A stretch of DNA of 64,000 nt from assembly GCF_016107305.1 (NCBI RefSeq), contig NZ_RCVR01000003.1:186001-250000 (forward strand), given 5' to 3'. Both the position numbers and the translations under genes were made by a program. The notes under the pieces are model-generated. The model saw only the letters and a program-made list of their open reading frames with translations, ran no database searches and had not been told where the DNA came from. The stretch is from Roseomonas sp. KE2513. GTDB lineage: Bacteria > Pseudomonadota > Alphaproteobacteria > Acetobacterales > Acetobacteraceae. The stretch's first letter is position 1; every line of letters begins with the position of its first letter. Positions 16,660 through 26,294 of the stretch are shown one piece after another.

Positions 16660-17670
16660 TCAGTCCACGCGCGCCCCGGAGGCGCGGACGATGGCGGGCC
16701 AGCGCGCCGCCTCGGCCTGGACGAGGGCCGCGAAGTCCGCGCGGCTGCCGGCGGCGAGTTCGAAGCCCTGGGCGCGGAGGTTGTCGCCCACCTCGGGCCG
16801 GGCCATGGCGGCACGGGTCTCGGCGTGCAGGCGCTCAAGGATCGGCTCGGGCGTGCCGGCGGGGGCGAGCAGGCCCTGCCAGGTGACGACCTCGAAGCCG
16901 GGGAAGCCGCTCTCGGCCACGGTCGGCACGGCGGGCAGGGCCGGGCTGCGCGAGAGGCCGGTGACGGCGAGCGCGCGGATGCGGCCCTCCCGGATGTGCT
17001 CGATGGCCGCGGGCAGGGTGACGAGCAGGCTGTCGATATGGCCGGCGACGAGATCGACCACGGCGGGCCCGCCACCGCGATAGGGCACGTGGGTGGTGGT
17101 GAAGCCCAGCGCCTGTCCGAGCATGATGCCGCCGAGATGGCCGATGCTGCCGTTCCCCTGGGAGGCGAGGGTGGTCCCGCCCGCCATCTCCTGCGCCAGG
17201 CGCCGGTAGCCCGCGAGGTCCCCCGCCTCGAGGCCGTTCTTCACCACCAGGACCTGGGGCGCGCGGACGAGCTCGGCGATGGGCGCGAAGTCGCGGACGG
17301 GATCGAAGCCGATCTTGGCATAGAGCGAGGGGTTGATGGTCAGCGGGTCGGAGCCGACGAGGATCGTCAGCCCGTCGGGCTTGGCGCGGGCGGTCAGCTC
17401 GAAGGCGATGTTGCTGCCGGCGCCCGTGTGGTTCTCGACCACCACCGGCTGGCCGAGCGGCCCGGTGAGGGCGCGGGCCACGCTGCGCCCGAGGATGTCG
17501 AGGCTGCCGCCGGGAGCGACGGGAACGATGATGCGGAGCGACCGGTCGGGCCAGGCGGGCTCCCCTCCCTGGGCCATGGCGGGGCGGGCGGCGGCGGGGC
17601 GCGGGGAGGCGAGAGGGGTTGCGAGGGCGGCCGCGAGGGAGAGGAGACCGCGGCGTGAGGGGGCGTGCAT
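16660..17670 (-). CDS. Tripartite tricarboxylate (Bug/TTT) receptor
   Basis: 336 residues from ATG 17670. Signal peptide (RRGLLSLAAALATPLASPRP, ending AMAQ), then the Bug pattern: WPDRSLRIIVPVAPGGSLDI, VVVENHTGAGSNIA, and THVPYRGGGPAVVDLVAGHI. Bug receptors bind carboxylates in the periplasm and feed TctAB permeases or act as sensors. No tctA/tctB is visible, so it is an orphan receptor. A GTG at 17718 would add 16 residues before the signal. Divergent from the Lrp-type gene. Confidence 0.92.
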   Translation of the reverse strand: MHAPSRRGLLSLAAALATPLASPRPAAARPAMAQGGEPAWPDRSLRIIVPVAPGGSLDILGRSVARALTGPLGQPVVVENHTGAGSNIAFELTARAKPDGLTILVGSDPLTINPSLYAKIGFDPVRDFAPIAELVRAPQVLVVKNGLEAGDLAGYRRLAQEMAGGTTLASQGNGSIGHLGGIMLGQALGFTTTHVPYRGGGPAVVDLVAGHIDSLLVTLPAAIEHIREGRIRALAVTGLSRSPALPAVPTVAESGFPGFEVVTWQGLLAPAGTPEPILERLHAETRAAMARPEVGDNLRAQGFELAAGSRADFAALVQAEAARWPAIVRASGARVD

Positions 17671-17785
17671 GGGCTTTCCAAGGAGTTGTCGTCTTTGGAG
17701 GAGGGTTTTCTCTCTCACCCGCCTTGTTGCGCAAGAAGAAGATTTTTATGCTCTTGTTCGTCGTCAGCGGAGTTGGATTTGGCAC

Positions 17786-18256
17786 ATGCCGGTTCCTGCG
17801 GAGTTGGATGCAACCGATCGCGAGATCCTGCGGCTGATCCAGCGGGACGCGACCCTCTCCCTCGCCGCCATCGCGGAGGCGGTGGGGCTGACCCCCACCC
17901 CCTGCTGGAAGCGCATCCGGCGGCTGGAGCGGGCGGGCGTCATCGCCGGGCGGGTGGCGCTGCTGGACGCGGCGCTGGTCGGCCTGCCGCTCTCGGTCTT
18001 CGTCGCGCTGGAGATCGCGGACCATTCCGCGGCCTGGATCGAGGGCTTCGCCGATGCTGTCGCCGCCATGCCGGAGGTGCTGGAGTGCTGGCGGATGGGG
18101 GGTGACGTGGACTATCTGCTGCGCGTTGCCGTGGCCGACATGCCCGCCTACGACGCTTTCTACCGGCGCCTGACCGCGACGGTTCCGGGCCTGCGCAATG
18201 TCACCAGCCGCTTCGCGATGGAGCGGGTGAAGGGCACGACGGCCCTGCCGATCTGA
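17786..18256 (+). CDS. Lrp/AsnC family transcriptional regulator
   Basis: 156 residues. N-terminal helix-turn-helix (DATDREILRLIQRDATLSLA, then VGLTPTPCWKRIRRLERAGV) and C-terminal RAM ligand-binding domain (PEVLECWRMGGDVDYLLRVA, DMPAYDAFYRRL). A feast/famine regulator that senses amino acids or carboxylates. The 115-bp divergent gap to the TTT receptor makes that gene its likely target. The frame stays open upstream to 17333, but that part is antisense to the receptor. Confidence 0.93.
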   Translation: MPVPAELDATDREILRLIQRDATLSLAAIAEAVGLTPTPCWKRIRRLERAGVIAGRVALLDAALVGLPLSVFVALEIADHSAAWIEGFADAVAAMPEVLECWRMGGDVDYLLRVAVADMPAYDAFYRRLTATVPGLRNVTSRFAMERVKGTTALPI

Positions 18257-18462
18257 CCCCTGGACCGGTGTCGGGTCCTGGCCGCCTCGACCCCGGGCGG
18301 GCGGCAAGGTTGATCCTTGCTTCCACAGTGCCTCAAGGGATAGTGAGCGGCTGTCGGCGCAACCGGGCAAGCGGGCCCGGGCCGGCATCCAACGTCACGT
18401 CGCGGGCCGATGTGCCTTCCGAACCGCTGCGGAATGCGCCGGCTCCCCTGAACGAGGGTCGA

Positions 18463-20448
18463 ATGGCGCATCTGGACCAGCCCATCACCGCCGAAGACGT
18501 CGAGTGGGTCTTCCGGGCCATTCTCAACCGTCCCGTGAACAACGACGAGTGGAAGGCGAAGATCGTTGGCAGCCGGGTGAAGGTCGGCGACTTCATGACC
18601 AGCGTGCGCCGCTCGCCCGAGATGATAAAGCGGGTGGTCCAGGAGGCGGGCGCCACCATGCCCTCCCCCAACCGGATCGACGACTACCGCTTCCGCCTGC
18701 CCGACCGGCTCGCCACGGCGCCCGCGCGGCCGGCGCGCTTCCTTCTCATCGGTTCCTGCCTGATGGACAGCTGGCCGGCGATCATCACGGCTGCCGAGCC
18801 GGGCGTGTCGATCAACCGGATCGTCTTCAACAACGCCTCCGCCCTGCCGCCCATGACGGCCGCCGAGGCGAAGACCTACGATTTCCAGATCCTGCAGATC
18901 CCCGCCCGCTCCATCCTGCCGGAGGTGGCGCTGATGTCGATCAAGGGGGATGACATCGCCGGCTACGAGGCTCTGTTCGAGCAGGCCTGCCGGCTGATGA
19001 GGGCGAACCTCGAGGCGATCGCCGCCTATAACACCCGCTACGGCATCCCCTCCTATGTCCTGAGCTTCTACACCCCGATGCAGAACCCGCTCGGCCGGGC
19101 GCAGAAGCGCTACTGCCTGAGCAACATGGTCTACTTCATGGAGGAGCTGAACCGCCGCCTGCACGAGGAGGCCGCCGGGTTCCGGAACATGACCGTCATC
19201 GATTCGGACGGGATCATCAACACCTTCGGGAAGAAGTACTTCCAGGAGGACTTTGTCTCCCACTTCACCCACGGTTCCGTCGTGAACGGCTTGATCATGC
19301 CCGGCGACCAGGGGCGGCTGGAGCCGATCGGCAACGTGGACGAGCTCTACACGCCCAGTGTCGCGCGCATCGTCACCGCCTTCTACCGAGAGGCGCTCGC
19401 GCTGCGGAAGGCGGAGCAGCAGACGGATGCGGTGAAGCTCGTCATCTTCGACCTCGACGACACGCTCTGGCGGGGCGTGGCCGCGGAGGCCGACGATCCG
19501 GGGGCCGAGATCGTCGAGGGCTGGCCGCTCGGCGTGCTGGAGGCGGCGAGCTATCTCTGGCGCCGCGGCATCCTGCTCGCGATCGTCAGCAAGAACGACG
19601 AGGCGACGGCGCGGGCGATCTGGAAGAAGGTCTACCGGGGCCGCTTCCCGCTCGAGAACTTCGCCTCCGTGAAGATCAATTGGCAGCCCAAGGCCGAGAA
19701 CATCGCGGCGATCCTGGCCGAGGTGAACCTGCTGCCGGATTCCGTCCTTTTCGTGGACGACAACCCCGTGGAGCGCGCGGCGATCCGCGAGGCCTTCCCG
19801 GGCATGCGCACGATGGACGCCCCACTGGCCGAGTGGCGGCGCATCCTCCTCTGGGCGCCCGAGCTGCAGCGGGCGGTGATCACCGACGAGGCCGTGGCCC
19901 GGACCGAGATGATCAAGGCGCAGATCGCGCGCGAGGCGGTGCGCTCGGAGATGAGCCACGAGGAGTTCCTCGCCTCGCTGGGCATCGAGATCGTGCCGCA
20001 TGTGGTGCGGGACGGCGCGGACCGGCGCTTCCAGCGCTGCTTCGAGCTGCTGAACAAGACGAACCAGTTCAACACCACCGGCCGCCGCTGGACGCCGGCC
20101 GAGATGGAGGCGCTCTTCGCCGAGGGAGGGTGCCTCATCGCGCTCGACGTCTCCGACAAGTTCACGACCTACGGCATCACCGGCGTGGTCATCGTGCGGC
20201 GGGACACGGTGGAGCAGTTCGTCCTCAGCTGCCGGGTCTTCGGCATGGGGGTGGAGCAGGCGGCCATGGCGGTCGCGCAGCGGCACATCGGAGGCACCAT
20301 GCGCGGGCTGATCCAGCCGACGGAGAAGAACAGGCTCTCCCTCGGCCTTTATGAGACGCTTGGCTTCAAAGCCGGCGAGGACGGGACCTGGGTGCTTCCC
20401 GAGGGCCGGCTCGAGGTTCCGCAGCATATCAGCCTCTCCGCGGCTTGA
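18463..20448 (+). CDS. FkbH-like HAD-IIIC protein with SGNH-like and acyltransferase-like regions
   Basis: 661 residues. An N-terminal helical region (AEDVEWVFRAILNRPVNNDEW) resembles the DUF4214 repeat; an SGNH-hydrolase-like region begins FLLIGSCLMDSW (about 90-310). The HAD-IIIC phosphatase domain has KLVIFDLDDTLWRGV near 325-340 and VLFVDDNPVERAAIRE as the acidic motif, followed by a GNAT-like C-terminus (LLNKTNQFNTTGRRW). FkbH proteins load glyceryl groups onto carrier proteins or act in glycan modification. No carrier protein or polyketide gene is nearby, so this one probably works in surface glycan modification (inference). GAGGG precedes ATG 18463. Confidence 0.85.
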   Translation: MAHLDQPITAEDVEWVFRAILNRPVNNDEWKAKIVGSRVKVGDFMTSVRRSPEMIKRVVQEAGATMPSPNRIDDYRFRLPDRLATAPARPARFLLIGSCLMDSWPAIITAAEPGVSINRIVFNNASALPPMTAAEAKTYDFQILQIPARSILPEVALMSIKGDDIAGYEALFEQACRLMRANLEAIAAYNTRYGIPSYVLSFYTPMQNPLGRAQKRYCLSNMVYFMEELNRRLHEEAAGFRNMTVIDSDGIINTFGKKYFQEDFVSHFTHGSVVNGLIMPGDQGRLEPIGNVDELYTPSVARIVTAFYREALALRKAEQQTDAVKLVIFDLDDTLWRGVAAEADDPGAEIVEGWPLGVLEAASYLWRRGILLAIVSKNDEATARAIWKKVYRGRFPLENFASVKINWQPKAENIAAILAEVNLLPDSVLFVDDNPVERAAIREAFPGMRTMDAPLAEWRRILLWAPELQRAVITDEAVARTEMIKAQIAREAVRSEMSHEEFLASLGIEIVPHVVRDGADRRFQRCFELLNKTNQFNTTGRRWTPAEMEALFAEGGCLIALDVSDKFTTYGITGVVIVRRDTVEQFVLSCRVFGMGVEQAAMAVAQRHIGGTMRGLIQPTEKNRLSLGLYETLGFKAGEDGTWVLPEGRLEVPQHISLSAA

Positions 20449-20574
20449 GCGTCCGGGCCGGCAGGGATCCCCGGCGGGGCCGCGCCCCGCGGCCGGGGGT
20501 TGCACTCACGGCGCGATGGTGCTTCCCGCGCGCGGTCGGTTGCCGGGGCAACCCCTCTGCCGCATAAACCCCGC

Positions 20575-21249
20575 GTGACAAGCGCCGCCCCGCACCCCGT
20601 CCTGATCGCGCCCTCCCTCCTGGCCGCCGACTTCACCCGACTGGGCGAGGAGGTGCGGGCAGCCGAGACCGCGGGCGCCGACTGGCTGCACCTCGACATC
20701 ATGGACGGGCACTTCGTGCCCAACATCTCCTTCGGCCCGGCGCTCGTGCGCGCGCTCCGCCCGCTGACGCGCATGCCCTTCGACGTGCACCTGATGATCG
20801 CGCCCGCCGACCCCTACCTGGCCGCTTTCGCCGAGGCGGGGGCGGACCTGATCTCCCTGCATCCTGAGGCGGGGCCGCACCTGCATCGTTCCCTGCAGAC
20901 CATCCGCGCGCTGGGCCGCAAGGCCGGCGTGGTCCTCAACCCCGCAACCCCGGTCGAGAGCGTCGCCCATGTGCTGGACCTCGTGGACCTGATCCTCGTG
21001 ATGGCCGTGAATCCGGGCTTCGGCGGCCAGTCCTTCCTGGAGAGCCAGTTGCCGAAGATCGAGACGCTGCGCCGGATGATCGACGCGACCGGGCGGCCCA
21101 TTCACCTGCAGGTCGATGGCGGCGTGACGGCGGCCACCGCGCCGCGCTGCATCGCGGCGGGGGCGGACGTGCTGGTGGCGGGCACCGCCGTTTTCGGGGC
21201 GCCCGACCGGGCTGCCGCGGTCCTCGGCCTGAGGGGGGGCGCGGCATGA
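20575..21249 (+). CDS. rpe: Ribulose-phosphate 3-epimerase
   Basis: 224 residues from GTG 20575. TIM barrel of the pentose phosphate and Calvin pathways interconverting ribulose-5-P and xylulose-5-P. Motifs: [29 protein letters not shown] (metal and active-site Asp), [29 protein letters not shown] and [12 protein letters not shown] with the second catalytic Asp. The stop overlaps the next start (ATGA). A strong GC hairpin without T-tract (20474-20490) separates it from the FkbH-like gene. Confidence 0.96.
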   Translation: MTSAAPHPVLIAPSLLAADFTRLGEEVRAAETAGADWLHLDIMDGHFVPNISFGPALVRALRPLTRMPFDVHLMIAPADPYLAAFAEAGADLISLHPEAGPHLHRSLQTIRALGRKAGVVLNPATPVESVAHVLDLVDLILVMAVNPGFGGQSFLESQLPKIETLRRMIDATGRPIHLQVDGGVTAATAPRCIAAGADVLVAGTAVFGAPDRAAAVLGLRGGAA

Positions 21250-22868
21250 GCGGCACTTGGCTTCGCGGCGCGCGCCGCACCCTTTCGGGCCTCAAGCCCA
21301 TCCGCGTGCCGGACGCGCCGGCGCGCGCCTTTCGCGACCTCTGGCCCGGCGATGCCACCCGTGGGCAGCGCCTGCTGAACGGGGAGCTGGAAGTCGCCGG
21401 CACCGTCCGGCCCCTGCCCGACGATCCCCGCGCCTTCGGTCCCACCGCCGGCAGCCCCACCTGGCGGGCGGCGCTGCACGGCTTCTCCTGGTTGCGCGAC
21501 CTGCGCGCGCTGGGCACGGATGCCGCCCGGATGCACGCGCGCGACATCACCCGCGCCTGGCTGGAGGCGCCCGGCGTCGACCCGATGGCCACGACCCCCG
21601 AGGTGACGGGCGCGCGGCTTTCCGCCTGGCTCGGCCACTGGGACTTCACCGCGGCCACCGCCGAGGACGGCTTCCGCCGCGCGATGATGACGCGCCTGGC
21701 CTCCGATGCCCGCATCCTCGTGGCCAGCCTGCCGGCCGAGGCGCGGCACCGCGGCGCGCTGCTGGCGCTGAAGGGAGCGCTGGCCGCGGCAGTGGCGCTG
21801 GAGGAGGAGCCCTGGCTCACCCGCTGCCTCAAGCTCCTGCCCGCCGAGATCGACCGCCAAATTCTGCCGGACGGCGCGCATGTGGAGCGCAGCCCCGGCA
21901 TCCTGCTGCTGGCGCTGCAGGACCTGATCGAGATCCGCAACCTGCTTCATGGGGCCGGGATCGAGGCGCCGCCGCACCTTGCCCATGCGCTGGACCGCGC
22001 GGCGCCGGCGCTGCGCCTGTTCCGCCACGGCGACGGCGGCCTGGCCGCCTTCAACGGCACGCGGGAGGAGGCGGCGAGCCTGCTCGACCTCGTGCTCACC
22101 CAGGCGCAGGCGCGAGGGCGCGCGCCGCTGATCCTTGGCGATGCCGGCTTCCAGCGGCTTCAGGCCGGGCGCACCCTGGTGATCACCGATTGCGGGGCGC
22201 CACCGCCCAAGGGCGGCGCGCCCGGTCCGGGTGGGCTGGCGCGCGGCGCGGACCGGCACCACCACGCCGGCACCCTCTCCTTCGAGATGTCGATCGGCCG
22301 GGACCGGATGATCGTGAACTGCGGCGCCGCCCCCGCCGCCGAGGGCGCCTGGCGGGACGCGATGCGGGCGACCGCCGCGCACTCGACCCTGACGCTCGCC
22401 GACACCAATAGCAGCGAACTGACCGAGGACGGCCTTGGCCGCCGCCCCGAGAACGTGGAGGCCGAGCGTCACGAGGCGAGCGGCGCGCAGTGGCTGGAAG
22501 CCACGCATGACGGGTGGAAGCGCGGCTTCAACGCCCTTCACCGCCGCCGCCTCTACCTCGCGGAGTCCGGGGATGACCTGCGCGGCGAGGACCTGGTGGA
22601 GGGCGAGAACGTGCCCGCCTTCACCGTGCGCTTCCACCTCCACCACGCGGTCAACGCCACCCTCCATGAGGACGGCGCCTCCGTGCTGCTGCGCCTTCCC
22701 TCCGGCTCCGCCTGGCGCCTGCGCGCGCGGGGCGGGCAGGTGACGGTTGAGGACAGCGTGCAGCTCTTCGGGGAACCGCGACAGACCAAACAGGTGGTGG
22801 TCGCGGCGGAAGCTGGCGCTGGTGGGATCCAGTGGGCGATTGGGCGAGTGGCGGCGGGCGAGGGCTGA
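21246..22868 (+). CDS. Heparinase II/III family protein
   Basis: 540 residues. An alpha-barrel N-terminal half ([38 protein letters not shown]) and a beta-sandwich C-terminal half with the Hepar_II_III core ([36 protein letters not shown]). Known members are polysaccharide lyases; in alphaproteobacteria such genes follow rpe and are thought to act on an endogenous acidic polysaccharide. Coupled to rpe by ATGA. Converges on the RND pump over repeat copy 4. Confidence 0.9.
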   Translation: MSGTWLRGARRTLSGLKPIRVPDAPARAFRDLWPGDATRGQRLLNGELEVAGTVRPLPDDPRAFGPTAGSPTWRAALHGFSWLRDLRALGTDAARMHARDITRAWLEAPGVDPMATTPEVTGARLSAWLGHWDFTAATAEDGFRRAMMTRLASDARILVASLPAEARHRGALLALKGALAAAVALEEEPWLTRCLKLLPAEIDRQILPDGAHVERSPGILLLALQDLIEIRNLLHGAGIEAPPHLAHALDRAAPALRLFRHGDGGLAAFNGTREEAASLLDLVLTQAQARGRAPLILGDAGFQRLQAGRTLVITDCGAPPPKGGAPGPGGLARGADRHHHAGTLSFEMSIGRDRMIVNCGAAPAAEGAWRDAMRATAAHSTLTLADTNSSELTEDGLGRRPENVEAERHEASGAQWLEATHDGWKRGFNALHRRRLYLAESGDDLRGEDLVEGENVPAFTVRFHLHHAVNATLHEDGASVLLRLPSGSAWRLRARGGQVTVEDSVQLFGEPRQTKQVVVAAEAGAGGIQWAIGRVAAGEG

Positions 22869-22889
22869 CTTCGGGCGTCGCCGGTGACG

Positions 22890-23114
22890 CTGGGGGAGAG
22901 AATGAATTCTCTCCCCCAGACCCCCACTCATCCTTTTCTTCAAGTCAGAGATGCTTTGCGGCCGGTGCGCCTGGGGTCGTGGGCCCGAGGCGACGTCACG
23001 TTCAGGAATGTTCCGCGACAGCCAGGCGGGGATCCAAGGACCTCAGGCCCTTGGCGGGGCGGGATGAACGCTGCGCGTTCACCCGGGAGGTGCGGAGAGG
23101 GCAGCGTCTTCTCC
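22890..23114 (-). repeat. Dispersed element, copy 4 (inverted, overlaps the RND gene end)
   Basis: Order on the plus strand is H, G, F, E, D. H is a variant with 13-bp arms CTGGGGGAGAGAA around a 4-nt loop (22890-22919). G is imperfect (22969-22991), F is degenerate (23038-23050), E is a perfect TGAACGC-TGC-GCGTTCA (23065-23081), D is imperfect (23094-23114). The RND stop codon is part of E and its last codons are D, so the element contributes coding sequence. Confidence 0.82.
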
Positions 23115-26100
23115 GTGGGCCACCATCTTCCCCCGTTCCCGCCGCGCCAGGGCCCGCGCCACCACGTAGAAGACGGGCGTGAAGATGAGCCCGAAGCCGG
23201 TGACGCCGAGCATGCCCGCAAAGACCGCCACGCCGAGGCTCTGGCGCATTTCCGCGCCCGCGCCGGTGGCGACGGCGAGCGGCAGCACGCCGAGGATGAA
23301 GGCCAGCGAGGTCATAAGGATCGGCCGCAGGCGGGTGCGGGCCGCGGCCTCGGCGGCCTGCCAGCGTGTCATGCCTTCCTCCTCGGCGTGGCGGGCGAAT
23401 TCGACGATGAGGATCGCGTTCTTCGCCGCGAGGCCGATCAGCACCACGAGGCCGACCTGCACGAGCACGTTGTTGTCGAGCCCGCGCCAGACCACGCCGG
23501 TGAGGGCCGCGAGCACCGACATGGGCGCGATGAGCACCACCGCCAGCGGCAGCAGCCAGCTCTCGTAGAGGGCGGCGAGCAGGAGGATGACGAAGACCAC
23601 CGCGAGGCCGAAGGCGATGGGGGCGGTGTTGCCCTGGGTGGTTTCCTGCAGAGCGATCTCCGTCCACTCGTAGCCGAAGCCGGGCGGCAGCTCCTCGCGC
23701 AGCAGGGCCTCCATGGCCGCGATCGCCTGGCCGGTGGAGATGCCGGGCTTGCCCGCGCCTTGCACCTCGGCCGCGGGGTAGAGGTTGTAGCGCGGCACGC
23801 GATAGGCGGCGCTGTCAGGCTCGAGCGAGGCGAGCGCGCCGATCGGCACCATCGCGCCCTCGTTGTTGCGGGTGCGCAGCAGGGCGACGTCGCGCGGGGT
23901 GAGGCGCTGGGTTTCCTCGGCCTGGGCGGTGACGCGGTAGGTGCGGCCGAGAATGTTGAAGTCGTTCACGAAGGCCGAGCCGAGATAGACCGACAGCGCC
24001 TCCGACACGCGCGACAGCGGCACGCCCAGCATCTCCGCCTTGCTGCGGTCCACCTCGGCCCGGAGCGTCGGGGTCTTGGTGTTGAACAAGGTGAAGGCCA
24101 TGGCGATCTCGGGCCGCTGATTGGCGGCGGCGACGATGCGGTTCGTCACCTCCTCCAGCGCCCGCGCGCCGCGGTCGCCGCGGTCCTGGATGTAGAGCTT
24201 GAAGCCGCCGCCGGTGCCGATGCCCGGCACGGAGGGCGGGGGGATGACGAGGGCCAGCGCGTCCCGCTGCGCCATCAGCCGCGCCTGCACGGCGGCGGTG
24301 ATGCCGGGGAAGGTGAGGTGCTCCGCCTCGCGCTCCTCGAAGGACTTCAGGGTGAGGAAGATCACGCCCGAATTGGGCGCGTTGGTGAAGGTGGCGCCGT
24401 CGAAGCCGGTGAAGGCGACGGCGTGGGCGACACCGGGGATTTCCAGCACGTCCTTCGCCGCCTGGCGCACCACGGCGTCGGTGCGCGAGAGGGCGGCGCC
24501 CGGCGGCAGCTGGAAGGCGGCGATGAGGTAGCCGCGGTCGAGCGGCGGGATCAGCCCCGTGGGGGTCCTGCCCACCGTGTAGCCGGTGAAGGCAAGCAGC
24601 CCCGCGTAGAGGATGAGCAGCACGGCCGAGAGCCGCACGAGCCGCCGCGTCACCCCGCTGTAGCCGATCGAGAGCAGGTCGAAGAGCCGGTTGAAGCCGC
24701 GGAAGAACAGGCCGAAGGGCGCCCCGAGCACGGCTCGCCAGCCCGTCGCGCGCGCGTGGCCATGCGGCCGCAGCAGCAGTGCCGCGAGCGCGGGCGAGAG
24801 GGTGAGCGAGACGAGGGCCGAGAGGAGCGTCGCCACCGCGATGGTGACGGCGAACTGCCGGTAGAAGGCGCCCGAGATGCCCTCGATGAAGGCGGTGGGG
24901 ACGAAGACGGCGCAGAGCACGAGCGCGATGGCCATCAGCGCGAAGCCAACCTCGTCCATCGTGCGGCGGGTGGCGGCGACGGGGTCCATCCCCTCCGCCA
25001 TGTGGCGCTCCACGTTCTCGACCACCACGATGGCGTCGTCCACCACGATGCCGATCGCGAGGATAAGGCCGAACATCGAGAGGTTGTTCAGCGAGATGCC
25101 GAGCGCTGACATGAAGGCGAGCGTGCCGATGATCGAGACGGGGATCGCCGCCAGCGGGATGATCGAGGCGCGCCAGGACTGGAGGAACAGGATCACCACC
25201 AGCACGACGAGGATGATCGCCTCGACGAAGGTGTGCACCACCGCTTCCATCGACTGCTCGATGAACTGGGTGGTGTCGTAGACGGTGCTGTAGTCGAGGC
25301 CCGGCGGGAAGTCGCGCTTCAGCTCCTCGAGCGTCGCGCGGAGCGCGGTGGCGGTGGCCAGCGCGTTCGAGCCGGGGCGCTGGAAGACCGGCATGGCGAC
25401 GGCCTTGTCGGCGTCGAGATAGGCGCTGAGCGTGTAGTCCTGCGCGCCGAGCTCCACCCGCGCCAGGTCGCGCAGGCGCAGCGGCGCGCCGCCCTCGCCG
25501 GTGGCGACGACGATGTCGGAGAACTCCTCCACGCTGCGCAGCCGGCCGAGCGCCTGGATGTTGAGCTGGAAGGCGCCGTTGGAGGCCTCGGTCGGCGGCT
25601 GGTTGAGGCCGCCGGCGGCCACCTGCACGTTCGCGCGGCGCAGCGCGTCGAGCACCTCGCCCGGGGTGAGGCCGCGGGCGGCGACCTTGGCGGGATCGAG
25701 CCAGATGCGCATGGCGTAGTCGCGCGCGCCGAAGACCTGCACGTCGCCCACGCCGTCGAGCCGCGCGATGCGGTCCTTCACGTTCAGCATCGCGTAGTTG
25801 GAGATGTACCCCTCGTCGCGCGAACCATCCGGCGAGAAGAGGTGGATCACCATCATGATGTCGGGCGAGGCCTTGCGGACGGTGATGCCGAGCCGCCGCA
25901 CCTCCTCGGGCAGCCGCGCCTCGGCGACGGCCATGCGGTTCTGGACGAGCACCTGGGCCTGGTCCACGTCCACGCCCTGGCGGAAGACGACGTTGACGGC
26001 GAGCCGCCCGTCGCCCGTCGCCTGGGAGGAGACGTAGAGCATCCCCTCCACGCCGTTGATCTCCTGCTCGATGGGCGAGGCGACGGTCTCCGCGATCACG

Positions 26101-26270
26101 GCGGCGGAGGCGCCGGGATAGGTGGCGGCGATGGTGACGGTGGGCGGCGCAATCTCGGGGTACTCGCTGATCGGCAGCCGGAAGCCCGAGATGGCGCCGA
26201 TGAGCACGATCGCGATCGAGATCACCGAGGCGAAGACGGGCCGCGCGATGAAGAACTGGGCGAAGCGCAT
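23079..26270 (-). CDS. HAE1-type RND multidrug efflux permease
   Basis: 1063 residues, full length for the AcrB/MexB family. FIARPVFASVISIAIVLIGA opens the first helix; TM4 has IVVDDAIVVVENVERHMAEG with the Asp pair of the proton relay, and GMLGVTGFGLIFTPVFYVVA lies near the end. It takes drugs from the periplasm and inner leaflet by proton antiport. The C-terminal EDAALSAPPG and the stop derive from repeat copy 4, so the natural end was probably just after RRERGK. No outer-membrane factor is in this operon. Confidence 0.95.
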   Translation of the reverse strand: MRFAQFFIARPVFASVISIAIVLIGAISGFRLPISEYPEIAPPTVTIAATYPGASAAVIAETVASPIEQEINGVEGMLYVSSQATGDGRLAVNVVFRQGVDVDQAQVLVQNRMAVAEARLPEEVRRLGITVRKASPDIMMVIHLFSPDGSRDEGYISNYAMLNVKDRIARLDGVGDVQVFGARDYAMRIWLDPAKVAARGLTPGEVLDALRRANVQVAAGGLNQPPTEASNGAFQLNIQALGRLRSVEEFSDIVVATGEGGAPLRLRDLARVELGAQDYTLSAYLDADKAVAMPVFQRPGSNALATATALRATLEELKRDFPPGLDYSTVYDTTQFIEQSMEAVVHTFVEAIILVVLVVILFLQSWRASIIPLAAIPVSIIGTLAFMSALGISLNNLSMFGLILAIGIVVDDAIVVVENVERHMAEGMDPVAATRRTMDEVGFALMAIALVLCAVFVPTAFIEGISGAFYRQFAVTIAVATLLSALVSLTLSPALAALLLRPHGHARATGWRAVLGAPFGLFFRGFNRLFDLLSIGYSGVTRRLVRLSAVLLILYAGLLAFTGYTVGRTPTGLIPPLDRGYLIAAFQLPPGAALSRTDAVVRQAAKDVLEIPGVAHAVAFTGFDGATFTNAPNSGVIFLTLKSFEEREAEHLTFPGITAAVQARLMAQRDALALVIPPPSVPGIGTGGGFKLYIQDRGDRGARALEEVTNRIVAAANQRPEIAMAFTLFNTKTPTLRAEVDRSKAEMLGVPLSRVSEALSVYLGSAFVNDFNILGRTYRVTAQAEETQRLTPRDVALLRTRNNEGAMVPIGALASLEPDSAAYRVPRYNLYPAAEVQGAGKPGISTGQAIAAMEALLREELPPGFGYEWTEIALQETTQGNTAPIAFGLAVVFVILLLAALYESWLLPLAVVLIAPMSVLAALTGVVWRGLDNNVLVQVGLVVLIGLAAKNAILIVEFARHAEEEGMTRWQAAEAAARTRLRPILMTSLAFILGVLPLAVATGAGAEMRQSLGVAVFAGMLGVTGFGLIFTPVFYVVARALARRERGKMVAHGEDAALSAPPG

Positions 26271-26294
26271 GGCGGCGGTTCCTTACCGGCTTCC

